Assembly: GCF_037265215.1 (NCBI RefSeq)
Contig: NZ_CP147737.1
Coordinates: 930,001-994,000 of the forward strand
Direction of reading: 5' to 3'
Length of the DNA: 64,000 bases
Source of the DNA: Xenorhabdus griffiniae
GTDB lineage: Bacteria > Pseudomonadota > Gammaproteobacteria > Enterobacterales > Enterobacteriaceae
Below the pieces are notes generated by a model. That model had not been told where the DNA came from, searched no databases, and worked only from the letters and a program-made list of their open reading frames with translations. Positions within the stretch are counted from its first letter, which is position 1, and every line of letters begins with the position of its first letter. The position numbers were made by a program, and so were the translations under genes. This document shows, in pieces, positions 1-8,327 of this stretch.

Positions 1-1652
1 TTATTGGTGGCGATCAGGAAAGTGGCTTTTGGATCAATCGGCTTACCCTGATAGGTAACATCTTTGATACGGTTCGCATCTTTATTGATAAGCTGACAAT
101 CGGTGTCGTATTTAGCGGGTTGAGTCAGGTCTATCTTATAGTTAACCCCGCTGATGGTATCGAAATTGTAAGTACGGAAACCCTCCCAGTTCAGCAATTC
201 TTGCGGTTTGGTGGAGTTTGCATCAATCTGGTTAAACATGCCCGCCGAGCATTCCAGCCATTCAACCACATTCGCCCCCGTTGCTTTCACTACCACCAAT
301 GTATTTGGGTAGAGGTATAAATCAGCCGCGTTACGGAAAGTCAAATCACCTTTTTCTACTTCCACAAAATCAGCTGGTGAATTTTTACGCCCGCCCACTT
401 TGAAAGGTGCCGCCGCAGCTAAAACAGGAAGCCCATCCAGATTTGGATCGCCCTGGATAAAGCGTCTGGTGTAATCTACCTGCGCATCGTTGACGATCTG
501 GACAGTTGGATCGCTTTGGATCAGCGCCAGATAGCTGTACATGTTGTCAGTGGCTTTTCCAATGAATTTACTCACAAATTTGCGCGTTCCCAGGTGATCT
601 GTTTCGATAATGGAAGCCAGTTTATTATCGCGTTCAACCAATGCTTTTTTATGGACTTTGTCATAGATAGGGCGGGCTTGCGCTTTGGCCGATTCGACTT
701 TCCATGCACCACTGTCGTTATTGATCACCATATCGACAACCCCCAGATGATCCCCCCATTGCCCCGGCATAACGGCAGGAATGCCATTAATCGTACCATT
801 AGCGACATTAACCCCCTTAATACCTGTATATTCCTTGCTTGGAAACACACCGTGAGCATGACCAAACATAATGGCATCAATGCCAGGAACTTCACTTAGA
901 TAGTAAACCGAGTTTTCTGCCATCGCTTTATAAGGATCTTGGGAAAAACCAGAATGGGGAATGGCGATAATCAGGTCTGCGCCTTCTTTTTTCATTTGAG
1001 GAACGAATTTTTTCGCGGTTTCCGTGATGTCATTAACAACCACTTTGCCATTGAGGTTGGCTTTATCCCAAATGGTGATTTGTGGTGGCACAAAACCGAT
1101 ATAGCCGATCTTAATCGTGTGCTCTTTGCCTTCGCGATCTTTAACTGGCGTATCAACGATAATATACGGCGTAAAGTAGTTTTTGCCGGTTTTGGCATCG
1201 AGGATATTTGCATTGATATAAGGGAATTTGGCACCGGCAACAGCCTGTTTCAGGTAATCCAACCCAAAGTTGAATTCATGGTTACCAAAGTTACCGACGG
1301 TATAGCCCATCGTATTCATCAATTTGTAAGCCGGATGAACTTCCCCTTGTTGCAATCCCTTTGCCACTACATAATCCGCCAGCGGGCTGCCTTGAATCAA
1401 ATCACCGTTATCTACCAAGATCGCATTGGTTGCTTCTGCTTTGGCCGCCTTAATTAAGTTTACAGTACGAACCAAACCAAATTGCTCCGTGGATTTATCT
1501 TTAAAGTAATCGAAATCCATCAGATTGCCGTGAATATCTGAGGTTTCCATCACCCTTAAATCAACGGTTGCCGCGTTCACATTAAATGCCACCAGCATTG
1601 CCAGCGTTGACATTGTCAACACGTTCTTACTTTTCAACATATTCTTCATCAT
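1..1652 (-). CDS. cpdB: 2',3'-cyclic-nucleotide 2'-phosphodiesterase / 3'-nucleotidase, C-terminus outside window
   Basis: Periplasmic bifunctional enzyme that opens 2',3'-cyclic nucleotides and then removes the 3'-phosphate, scavenging RNA breakdown products. The reading frame runs off the left edge, giving about 550 codons of a family that is usually near 650 residues. Visible: an N-terminal signal peptide ending in NVNA-A, metallophosphatase motifs ([25 protein letters not shown]), and the start of the C-terminal nucleotidase domain. ATG at 1652 is preferred because AAAGGGG lies 6-7 bases upstream; two further in-frame ATGs follow at 1649 and 1640. Several long open frames on the plus strand here are only antisense shadows. 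Assignment is from recognised sequence, high confidence. Confidence 0.95.
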   Translation of the reverse strand, partial: MMKNMLKSKNVLTMSTLAMLVAFNVNAATVDLRVMETSDIHGNLMDFDYFKDKSTEQFGLVRTVNLIKAAKAEATNAILVDNGDLIQGSPLADYVVAKGLQQGEVHPAYKLMNTMGYTVGNFGNHEFNFGLDYLKQAVAGAKFPYINANILDAKTGKNYFTPYIIVDTPVKDREGKEHTIKIGYIGFVPPQITIWDKANLNGKVVVNDITETAKKFVPQMKKEGADLIIAIPHSGFSQDPYKAMAENSVYYLSEVPGIDAIMFGHAHGVFPSKEYTGIKGVNVANGTINGIPAVMPGQWGDHLGVVDMVINNDSGAWKVESAKAQARPIYDKVHKKALVERDNKLASIIETDHLGTRKFVSKFIGKATDNMYSYLALIQSDPTVQIVNDAQVDYTRRFIQGDPNLDGLPVLAAAAPFKVGGRKNSPADFVEVEKGDLTFRNAADLYLYPNTLVVVKATGANVVEWLECSAGMFNQIDANSTKPQELLNWEGFRTYNFDTISGVNYKIDLTQPAKYDTDCQLINKDANRIKDVTYQGKPIDPKATFLIATN

Positions 1653-1664
1653 GTTATGCCCCTT

Positions 1665-1770
1665 TATATACCAATCGCCTTTCAAGATGCGGCTTATATC
1701 TCCCGCTACGTGGGGAGATATAAACAATCACATTGATTTACAAGCTGCAACTTGAAGTTGGATTGGTATA
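1665..1770. repeat. MITE-like palindromic repeat, family A, with perfect 10-bp ends
   Basis: About 106 bp bounded by TATACCAATC and its exact inverse GATTGGTATA, with a GC-rich central hairpin (CTCCCGCTACGTGGGGAG). A near-identical copy lies in reverse orientation at 19513-19617, and a shorter one at 32688-32774. It sits between cpdB and mak, downstream of mak, and encodes nothing. Confidence 0.85.
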
Positions 1771-1801
1771 GAGTTGTTCCCAGGCATCATAATAAACCGT
1801 T

Positions 1802-2710
1802 TCAACAAACAGGCCATAACCAAGCCGCACCACGCACACCACTGGAATCCCCATGCACTGCTTTTCTGATGGGGGTTGCACACTCGCCACCAAAAACCCA
1901 CTCTTTCACTAAATCAGGCAATGTTTGGTAAAGGCGATCAACATTGCTCATGCCACCGCCGAGGACAATCACATCCGGATCCAATAAATTAATCACCTGT
2001 GCCAGCGCTCGCGCCAAACGCCTTTCATAACGACGCATCGCCAATTCCGCATACTCATCTCCCTGTGCCAACGCCTCTATAATTTCATGGCCTTTTTTCT
2101 GCACACCGCTCAGGCGGAAGTAATCCGTCATAAATCCAGTGCCTGACACAAATGTCTCAGTACATCCTGGTTTACCGCAAAAACAGCGCACTTCATCCTG
2201 ATACACGCGATCTTCTTCATCCATCCACGGTAATGGGTTATGCCCCCATTCTCCTGCCAATCCATTACCACCGGCATGAACCCGTCCCTTAAATGCAATA
2301 CCTGAACCACAACCTGTCCCAATGATAACAGCAAATACCATTGGCCTTCCTTCACCTGCACCATCAGTGGCTTCTGATACCGCCAGACAATTTGCATCGT
2401 TGGCGATACGCACTTCACGCCCTAACAAAGCAGCGATATCCTTATCCAATATTTTTCCATTCAGCCAAACTGAGTTAGCATTTTTTACTTTTCCGGTAAA
2501 AGGCGAAATCGCGCCAGGAATACCAATCCCCACTGTTCCTTGCTGTCCGGTTGCCTGTTCCGCATCGATAACCAGCCCAGCAATCGCTGCCAATGTTTTC
2601 TGATAATCATTGCGGGGAGTATCCACCCGTTTGCGAAATAACGTTTCCCCTTGATCGCCTAATGCAATCACTTCAATTTTGGTTCCGCCAAGATCAATTC
2701 CTATGCGCAT
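1802..2710 (-). CDS. mak: Fructokinase / manno(fructo)kinase, ROK family
   Basis: Cytoplasmic ROK-family sugar kinase of 302 residues that phosphorylates fructose (and mannose) with ATP. The ATP-binding GIDLGGTK motif is at residues 4-11, the catalytic aspartate is in NDAN (D105), and the ROK zinc site is complete (H157, C176, C178, C183 in the CFCGKPGC region). It resembles E. coli Mak along its full length, and E. coli mak is likewise next to, and divergent from, rdgC. That neighbourhood favours mak over the paralogue nagK. Ends in a conserved [10 protein letters not shown] tail. No truncation is seen. Confidence 0.92.
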   Translation of the reverse strand: MRIGIDLGGTKIEVIALGDQGETLFRKRVDTPRNDYQKTLAAIAGLVIDAEQATGQQGTVGIGIPGAISPFTGKVKNANSVWLNGKILDKDIAALLGREVRIANDANCLAVSEATDGAGEGRPMVFAVIIGTGCGSGIAFKGRVHAGGNGLAGEWGHNPLPWMDEEDRVYQDEVRCFCGKPGCTETFVSGTGFMTDYFRLSGVQKKGHEIIEALAQGDEYAELAMRRYERRLARALAQVINLLDPDVIVLGGGMSNVDRLYQTLPDLVKEWVFGGECATPIRKAVHGDSSGVRGAAWLWPVC

Positions 2711-2878
2711 AGCTTATCTTTCCTATTTATCGGGACGACGCTGTTTATTATATGAGAATGAAGACGTGATTATAGGAAACTCATGAAGTTCTAGGGCTTC
2801 GTCACATGATTCGTTATCATGCACCCTTATGTTTTAAGATAACCTTTGTCACGATGCGCAACAATATGGGGTAACTGC

Positions 2879-3790
2879 ATGTTATGGTTCAAAAATTTAA
2901 TGATTTACCGTTTAAACCGAGAGATTTCTCTTTCGGCGGATGAACTGGAAAAACAATTAAGCCCATTGGCATTCACCCCATGCGGCAGCCAGGATATGAT
3001 GAAAACGGGCTGGGTTTCGCCAATGGGAGCTCACGGTGAAGCATTAACCCATGCTTGCGGCAATCAAATTCTGATCTGCGCACGCAAAGAAGAGAAAATG
3101 CTACCTTCTCCGGTGATTAAGCAGGAATTACAGGACAAAATAGCCCGTCTGGAAGGCGAACAACATCGCAAACTGAAAAAGACAGAAAAAGATTCGCTGA
3201 AAGATGAAGTCATTCATACGCTGCTGCCAAGAGCATTCAGCCGTTTCAGCCAAACCTATATTTGGATCGATACTGTCAATCATTTGATTATCGTTGATGC
3301 CGCCAGCGCAAAACGGGCCGAAGATAATCTGGCACTGTTGAGAAAAACATTGGGATCACTGCCCGTTGTTCCGCTGACTTTCACCAACCCCATTGAATTG
3401 ACGCTAACCGAGTGGGTACGTTCAGGTGATCTTCCTTCCGGTTATGCCTTGATGGATGAAGCCGAACTCAAAGCCATTCTGGAAGAAGGTGGCGTGATCC
3501 GCTGTAAGAAGCAGGATTTGGTTTCAGATGAAATTGCAGCACATATTGAATCTGGCAAATATGTCACTAAGTTGGCCCTGGATTGGGAAGAGCGTATTCA
3601 GTTTATGCTGTCAGATGATGGCGCTTTCAAACGGATTAAATTCAGCGAAACTTTACGTGACCAAAACGATGATATCGATCGTGAAGATGTCGCCCAACGA
3701 TTCGACGCTGACTTTACCTTAATGACGGGTGAACTCAGCGCACTGATCAAAAATACGATTGATGCGCTGGGCGGTGAAGCCGAAAGGTAA
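2879..3790 (+). CDS. rdgC: Recombination-associated protein RdgC
   Basis: Nucleoid-associated, ring-shaped DNA-binding protein that restrains RecA-mediated recombination. The product is 303 residues, the family's usual length, beginning [12 protein letters not shown]. An upstream in-frame ATG at 2846 would add 11 unrelated residues; the start at 2879 is preferred because it matches known RdgC N-termini and is preceded by GGGG about 8 bases away. The conserved segment [21 protein letters not shown] is present in full. Divergent from mak, with about 170 bp between them for both promoters. Confidence 0.95.
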   Translation: MLWFKNLMIYRLNREISLSADELEKQLSPLAFTPCGSQDMMKTGWVSPMGAHGEALTHACGNQILICARKEEKMLPSPVIKQELQDKIARLEGEQHRKLKKTEKDSLKDEVIHTLLPRAFSRFSQTYIWIDTVNHLIIVDAASAKRAEDNLALLRKTLGSLPVVPLTFTNPIELTLTEWVRSGDLPSGYALMDEAELKAILEEGGVIRCKKQDLVSDEIAAHIESGKYVTKLALDWEERIQFMLSDDGAFKRIKFSETLRDQNDDIDREDVAQRFDADFTLMTGELSALIKNTIDALGGEAER

Positions 3791-3800
3791 TGGCAAGCGG

Positions 3801-3832
3801 ACTGCCTTAACAGTTAAATCCATTAAGGCAGT
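3801..3832. terminator. Hairpin between convergent rdgC and porin genes
   Basis: Perfect 10-bp stem (ACTGCCTTAA paired with TTAAGGCAGT) around a 12-base loop, ten bases after the rdgC stop and 17 bases from the porin stop. It probably serves as a bidirectional terminator, although there is no long T run. Confidence 0.7.
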
Positions 3833-3849
3833 TCAGCAAGAAATGACAA

Positions 3850-4998
3850 TTAGAAACGATAAACTAAACCAACCCCAAAGACATCGTCAGTGCTGATCTT
3901 CGCTTTCTTGGTGAAATCATTGTCTTTCAATAAGTTGAATTGATATTCAGCATATGTGCCCATATTTTTGTTGAAATTATAGAAGGCACCGACTGAAACA
4001 TATTTCACCAAATCTTCAGATCCCTTGTCTGTCAGTATGCTCTTATCAGCCAGGTCATTACCCAAATCTTTACCTTTGGAATAAACAAAAGCAACAGAGG
4101 GGCGCAAGCCGAAATCAAACTGATACTGAGCCGTCAACTCAATGTTTTGGGTTTTATTGGCAAACATCGTGTAGTTATTCACAGAGCTGCCAAATCTGGT
4201 CATATTACGGGTTTCACCATACATGGCTGCCAGATAGACATTATCTTTGTCATACTTGGCAGAAACGATCCATGCTTCGGCTTTATTCCCTTTTGCCAGA
4301 ACCTTAGCGGCGTCAGAACCCAGTTTCTGTACCGAAGTCCGGTTAGAGTTGCCGTATGATGCCCCAATGTTGAAGCCATTACCAAAGTCATAGGTACTGG
4401 AAAGGCCAAAACCATCACCATTCTGCCTTGCAACATCACTACGGCTATTTTTAGTGCCATCATCATTTTTAGCCTGATACTGCAAGGCAAAATTCAGACC
4501 ATTGACCAGACCAAAAAAGTCAGTGTTACGGTAGGTTAATAACCCGGTTGAACGCCCCATCAGGAAGTTATCGGTTGCGGCCATGGAATCACCACCAAAT
4601 ACTGGCAATACATCTGTCCATGAATTGGCATCATAAACCACACCATAATTGCGCCCATAATCCAGCGAACCGTATTCGTCAAATTTCAATCCAGCGAAAG
4701 CCAAACGTGTTCTGGTGTTTGCCCCACTTTCCACTTCTGTGCCATTGGCACCCATATTGAATTCCCAGCGCCCGAAGCCCGTGAGTGTATCCGTAATTTG
4801 GGTTGAACCTTTAATACCGATACGACCGACAGAACCATCACCAGACTGACTATTTGATTTGGAGAAAGTTCTCTGCACATCGGCTTTTCCATATAAATCT
4901 ATTTTATTTCCATCTTTATTATAAATTTCAGCAGCATTCGCTCCCCCTGTAATGAGAAGTACCGAAATTGCCATTGCGAGTGTGTTGCGTTTTATCAT
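3850..4998 (-). CDS. OmpF/OmpC-type general porin (OpnP-like)
   Basis: Outer-membrane trimeric beta-barrel porin for passive diffusion of small hydrophilic solutes. The precursor is about 382 residues: signal peptide MIKRNTLAMAISVLLITGGANA, a mature start AEIYNKDGNKIDLYGK typical of enterobacterial porins, a constriction-loop region, and a C-terminal phenylalanine (VGLVYRF) required for Bam-dependent assembly. The open frame extends to 5013, but GAGG lies 9 bases before the ATG at 4998 and only 3 before the one at 5004, so 4998 is chosen. Closest to OmpF/OmpC and likely the OpnP type described in Xenorhabdus nematophila; the exact orthologue is not certain from sequence alone. Confidence 0.9.
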   Translation of the reverse strand: MIKRNTLAMAISVLLITGGANAAEIYNKDGNKIDLYGKADVQRTFSKSNSQSGDGSVGRIGIKGSTQITDTLTGFGRWEFNMGANGTEVESGANTRTRLAFAGLKFDEYGSLDYGRNYGVVYDANSWTDVLPVFGGDSMAATDNFLMGRSTGLLTYRNTDFFGLVNGLNFALQYQAKNDDGTKNSRSDVARQNGDGFGLSSTYDFGNGFNIGASYGNSNRTSVQKLGSDAAKVLAKGNKAEAWIVSAKYDKDNVYLAAMYGETRNMTRFGSSVNNYTMFANKTQNIELTAQYQFDFGLRPSVAFVYSKGKDLGNDLADKSILTDKGSEDLVKYVSVGAFYNFNKNMGTYAEYQFNLLKDNDFTKKAKISTDDVFGVGLVYRF

Positions 4999-5315
4999 TA
5001 TCATAATCCTCATTAGTCTTGTTATTATTTAGCCACCGCCAAAATATTCATCCCCCAAGAACGACTTGCTCTGGCATAGTCAATAATCAGGTAGGCGGAG
5101 TATTTTACTTGTTTTAGTTAATTTAATGTTAAATTTGTAACAAGTAATGACGATACTAAGATCTAAACAAGCCTTTTGCTAACAAAAATTAGCAAAAAAT
5201 GCCATCTTGTGATGAACGTCACATCATAGAAATATTCCCTATAATTCAACAATATTAATTATGAAAATAAATTATTAAAAACAGTAAGTTATAAATAATG
5301 GGTGGGTAATAAAAA
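4999..5315 (-). promoter_or_regulatory. Porin upstream regulatory region with CRP-type site and palindrome
   Basis: AT-rich leader of the porin gene. At 5208-5223 the sequence TGTGATGAACGTCACA is an exact match to the CRP half-site pattern TGTGA-N6-TCACA. At 5174-5197 there is a perfect inverted repeat, TTTTGCTAA and TTAGCAAAA around six bases. Both lie about 175-225 bp upstream of the porin start. OmpR boxes are expected for this gene family, but none was identified with confidence. Confidence 0.55.
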
Positions 5316-5599
5316 ATGCTATGGAACAAATCAACATGGGAGGTGGTCATTAAAAGCAATTTAAACAAACCTGATTTTTCCATAGATCCCGAACAGTTCA
5401 GGGATGGGCTGTTTGACGCTGGTTTGATTGAAATCCCCATTAAAAGCGATCATATGCTCGTTGTATGCAATTAAATAAAGACCCATTTGATCGGTTAATT
5501 GTCGCTCAGGCAAAACACAACAAGATTCCACTCATCACGAGTGATAGCAAGCTAATAGATTTTGTCAGCGATTATATTACCGTCATCCCTAATAAATGA
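5316..5599 (+). pseudogene. Truncated, frameshifted PIN-domain (VapC-type) toxin
   Basis: Remnant of a type II toxin-antitoxin ribonuclease. The first frame (5316-5474) reads LWNKSTWEVVIKSNL and DPEQFRDGLFDAG, the middle of a PIN domain. After a small deletion near 5465 the second frame reads KDPFDRLIVAQAK, then PLITSDSKL, then stops at 5599, which is the conserved PIN C-terminal half. The N-terminal part with the first catalytic aspartate is missing, as is the partner antitoxin. It is therefore dead as a toxin. Recognition rests on the family motifs SLWEVVIK and DPFDRLLIAQ. Confidence 0.75.
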
Positions 5600-5773
5600 C
5601 ACAGCTCTCTCCAAACAGAACCGCGCGCCCACTCTATTCTGCTATTTCATAACCGGATAATCACACTTTAATAGAGTTGACAAGCCTCTGCGAGTTGTGT
5701 ATCAGTTTGTTCTGTTTATTAATGGGATCACGCCAGCGCGATACAAATATTAATAACTTATTAAGGTGCTAAA

Positions 5774-6400
5774 ATGGCAGAAAATCATCCACGTCCACGA
5801 GGCCGCCCCACCATTCCAGAGCAAGTCATACGCCAAAAAATTCTCGACGTTACCTTTCTACTTCTGATTAATCAAGGTTATAACAAAACAACCATGGATG
5901 TGGTTGCCAAAAAAGCCGGCATTGCTAAAAAAACGCTCTACCGTTTTGCCAAAAACCGAGAAGATCTGCTTGAACAAGTGGTTATGGGTTGGGAAGATAA
6001 TTTTATTCCCACTTTTAAGAAAGACGCTAATAATTTTCAGCAATTGATGAAGTCATTGAAAATATTTCTGATTGAAATAGCAGAGAAAACTTTATCTATG
6101 GAAGCGGTAGGATTATTTAAATTATTACAATCTGATTTTCCTCATCGTGAAGTATTATTGGATAAATATCAACAAAGTGGAATTGAAAAAAGCAGAAATA
6201 TATTGGCCAATTGGCTTGAGCGCCAGTATCAAAAAGAATTACTAAAAAAAATGGATTTTCATATTATCAGTGAACTTATCATCTCGATGGTAATTGCAGA
6301 ACCACTCAGAAAAATGGCACTGGGTATTCTTCCACCATTGCCAGAAACAGATATGACACCTCGGATTAATGCAGCGGTTATTTTTCTTGAATATGAGTAA
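5774..6400 (+). CDS. TetR/AcrR-family transcriptional regulator
   Basis: DNA-binding repressor of 208 residues. The N-terminal TetR helix-turn-helix occupies roughly residues 20-65 (INQGYNKTTMDVVAKKAGIAK followed by TLYRFAKNREDLL), and a divergent helical ligand-binding domain follows. The start has AAGGTG six bases upstream. No efflux pump or enzyme gene is divergent from it, because its neighbours are toxin-antitoxin relics, so the target and ligand cannot be inferred. A hairpin terminator follows at 6412. It is intact in an otherwise decayed stretch, which suggests it is still selected. Confidence 0.85.
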   Translation: MAENHPRPRGRPTIPEQVIRQKILDVTFLLLINQGYNKTTMDVVAKKAGIAKKTLYRFAKNREDLLEQVVMGWEDNFIPTFKKDANNFQQLMKSLKIFLIEIAEKTLSMEAVGLFKLLQSDFPHREVLLDKYQQSGIEKSRNILANWLERQYQKELLKKMDFHIISELIISMVIAEPLRKMALGILPPLPETDMTPRINAAVIFLEYE

Positions 6401-6411
6401 TATTTATTATT

Positions 6412-6440
6412 AAGGCTGAGAAATAAATTCCCAGCCTTTT
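6412..6440 (+). terminator. Rho-independent terminator after the TetR gene
   Basis: Stem AAGGCTGAG...CCAGCCTT followed by TTTATTT, 12 bases after the TetR stop codon. The hairpin and about 20 bases after it (ending TTATTTATCAGAATA) resemble the terminator beside xaxB at 10559-10600. Confidence 0.75.
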
Positions 6441-6536
6441 ATTTATCAGAATATTCATTGAAACGTTATTTCGTGATCTCAATGCAGGCGTCTGAATACA
6501 CGAGCCATCAGTCCAAGCGCAACTATAAATTACAAA

Positions 6537-6831
6537 TCACAGATGAAATGCCACACGCTTACCGGTTGGAAGTGTCACATCAATACTTAGCTCCCCTCCT
6601 AAAGCTGCCACATAACGCTTGAGCGTTGAGAGGCGCGGATCATGGTCGGAATTTTCTATTCGAGAAATAGCAGGCTGCTCCCATAACAGCCGCAAGTTCC
6701 GCCTGTGACATATCCAGTTCATCACGTAGTTGACTAAGAGCCAATTTGATACTTGCTTGTTCAATTCGTTCTTCAACACGCGCCTGCATTTCTGGGCTTT
6801 CTTGCGCTAACAATTCTCTGTAAGTCGCCAT
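6537..6831 (-). pseudogene. Frameshifted XRE-family antitoxin (HigA-type)
   Basis: The first frame (6831 downward) encodes MATYRELLAQ...LDMSQAELAAVMG, the N-terminal arm and first helices of an XRE antitoxin. A shift near 6680 moves the rest into another frame that reads QPAISRIENSDHDPRLSTLKRY, then YVAALGGELSIDV, the remainder of the HTH and the dimerisation tail. Joined, the product would be about 97 residues, the usual size. It lies two bases downstream of the toxin remnant, the toxin-first order of higBA modules. A sequencing error cannot be excluded for the shift itself. Confidence 0.8.
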
Positions 6832-6833
6832 AA

Positions 6834-6987
6834 TTATTTCTCCAGTCTTTCCAAGTGAAGGCGGTATTCAAAATCGGCTTGTTGGATCATTTCCTTGTAG
6901 AACCGTTTTTCAGATAAATTCCCTAAGTTCATCATCTTGAGCCAGAAACCACCGGTCAAAGTATTCCATCGTTATAACTTCCCACAT
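6834..6987 (-). pseudogene. HigB/RelE-type toxin with internal deletion
   Basis: Only the two ends of the toxin remain. From ATG at 6987 the frame reads MWEVITMEYFDRWFLAQDDE then LREFI and stops. Immediately after, in another frame, NLSEKRFYKEMI and HLERLEK give the C-terminus, ending at 6834. Full-length relatives are about 110-120 residues, so roughly 70-80 central codons, including the catalytic part, are missing. With the frameshifted antitoxin this marks a dead higBA-like module. Confidence 0.8.
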
Positions 6988-6996
6988 ATTGACCTC

Positions 6997-7038
6997 ATAA
7001 CTTATTCGTTATAATTAAGAATATAACATATTTGTTAT
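6997..7038. promoter_or_regulatory. Two tandem palindromic operators of the higBA remnant
   Basis: Two copies of the same dyad, ATAAC-N6-GTTAT, at 6997-7012 and 7023-7038, 26 bp apart, directly upstream of the toxin start. Tandem dyads of this kind are the usual autoregulatory sites of toxin-antitoxin operons. They are intact although both genes are broken. Confidence 0.65.
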
Positions 7039-7235
7039 ATCATCAAAACTGATGTTGAACAAGGACAGCATTATTCGATTGGGATCAAAACGCGGCCAAA
7101 ACCTGTGGGACACTCCGCTCCAACGTGGAACAAGCAGACAGAACTATAAGAACAATGGATCAACTGATTGCCGTTCATGCACGCTCCCCTCATAATTTCA
7201 TGAACAGATAATCATATTTTGATAGGTTACTAAAA

Positions 7236-7676
7236 ATGGGGGAGGATATAGAATATTGGGGTTATACAAGTGACAATCAACCTAATATTGATTCTTTGAC
7301 TGGGTTGCAACCTAATACAGATATTGAACATATTTCGGAGTTCCTTTTTAAGGATGGAAGGGGTAGGACTCAGAAGGGAGGTAAAGTTCCTAATATAATT
7401 ACTACCTCACTGTCTTTGCATATATCCTCGAATCAGAATAACTATCAGAAAGTAATGGCACTTCTTAATAAAACTCTTTATGTCACCGTTGATAATGTAA
7501 CTTATAATCTTATGATTGACAGTCCTAGTAGAATACATGGAGACAGTGCCAATTATACGTGTAGCGTCGTTTACACAGAAGACGCTGAAGACTCTGATAT
7601 ATACGAATTAGGTAACATATTGAAGCAACAAATAGGCCAAACCAAACATTTTAGTCTCAAGTGGAGTGATAATTAA
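7236..7676 (+). CDS. Hypothetical protein, 146 aa
   Basis: An unrecognised protein of 146 residues, acidic to neutral, with no signal peptide and no membrane segment. Visible pieces are an N-terminal MGEDIEYWGYTSDN, a basic patch (KDGRGRTQKGGK) near residue 40-52, and a C-terminal half predicted to be mostly beta (LYVTVDNVTYNLMID, ANYTCSVVYTED). The start is uncertain: the upstream AGG is weak and the gene begins ATGGGGGAGG. It stands alone between the higBA relic and an IS3 transposase tail. Base composition is AT-rich like its neighbours. It is probably real, because 440 bases stay open with even amino-acid use, but no function is proposed. Confidence 0.55.
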   Translation: MGEDIEYWGYTSDNQPNIDSLTGLQPNTDIEHISEFLFKDGRGRTQKGGKVPNIITTSLSLHISSNQNNYQKVMALLNKTLYVTVDNVTYNLMIDSPSRIHGDSANYTCSVVYTEDAEDSDIYELGNILKQQIGQTKHFSLKWSDN

Positions 7677-7747
7677 TTCACCAAAATCGATACTCTAAAT
7701 CAAAGTATATGCTTAGTGAAGTGGTATCATAAAATTAGGCACTTTGA

Positions 7748-7840
7748 TTAACTCGTTGACCAGGCTTGATTTCGGTATTCCACCGGATTCGGGCCTTTTA
7801 ATTTTATCTTTATTCGTTTGGTCTTATAATATTCAATGTG
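7748..7840 (-). mobile_element. IS3-family transposase C-terminal fragment
   Basis: On the minus strand, 30 codons read HIEYYKTKRIKIKLKG then PNPVEYRNQAWSTS and stop, the characteristic C-terminus of IS3-family (IS150-group) OrfB integrases. The fragment is cut off upstream exactly where a palindromic repeat begins (7841). No other part of the element is nearby. Confidence 0.8.
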
Positions 7841-7941
7841 TTAAATAGGTTTTCATAATACTGAGAGTATCAGATGTTGGAGTTCCTTACCCCGCGCTTC
7901 GCGGGGAGAAATCACACGCATCTTGAAGTTAGATTGGTATA
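7841..7941. repeat. Chimeric palindromic repeat: family B left half joined to family A right half
   Basis: The left half (AGGTTTTCATAATACTGAG, then the AGTATCAGATGTTGG core) is that of family B, as at 33098-33198. From the shared CCCCGCG loop onward the sequence becomes family A (GAGAAATCACACGCATC up to AGATTGGTATA). The switch falls in the GC-rich hairpin common to both families. Confidence 0.75.
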
Positions 7942-8102
7942 GCATTAAGCGCTGAAATAATTTCACTTCTTGATAAAGTAATATTACAAATGAAATTTGA
8001 TTTATTGATTTTATTTGTGTCCAAGAAGGTGATAGTTAATCATTTTGAATAATAATATAATACGCCCAAAACCTGTTTGTTAACGAGAACGAGGATAATT
8101 CC

Positions 8103-8327
8103 ATGGAAAATAATTTATTTAATAATCTTCTTAGTAGCGTAGAGGAGATGGTTGCGATCGAGAATGGTGATTTTGGCATGAAACAATCCGAATTTGCGGA
8201 AATGATAGGAGCAAGTGTTTCGTTGGTTCGGAGTTGGGAACAAAAGCGCCGTATTCCATCGGGAACGGCGCGTTTTTACCCCATCACATACATCCTTCAA
8301 TTCATCACATTAAACAGTGATGATTGA
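8103..8327 (+). CDS. Small XRE/NadS-like antitoxin, probably degenerate
   Basis: A 74-residue protein whose first 25 residues (MENNLFNNLLSSVEEMVAIE) and HTH core (MKQSEFAEMIGASVSLVRSW then EQKRRIPSG) match NadS/HigA-2 antitoxins. About 20 residues normally found between these parts are missing, and the tail after IPSGTAR does not resemble the family, which suggests a deletion plus a frameshift. No toxin gene adjoins it. The last 18 bases overlap the convergent acyltransferase gene. It could still make a small DNA-binding protein; otherwise it is a pseudogene. Confidence 0.55.
   Translation: MENNLFNNLLSSVEEMVAIENGDFGMKQSEFAEMIGASVSLVRSWEQKRRIPSGTARFYPITYILQFITLNSDD

Noticed and set aside
939..1457. 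172-codon plus-strand frame opposite cpdB
   Set aside because: Antisense to a clear metallophosphatase domain; no family resemblance. The frames at 120 and 516 are likewise shadows.
7070..7210. Possible coding relic reading RGQNLWDT and, in another frame, EQADRTIRTMDQLIAVHARS
   Set aside because: Suggestive amino-acid content, but two frames are needed and no family was recognised, so it is not called.
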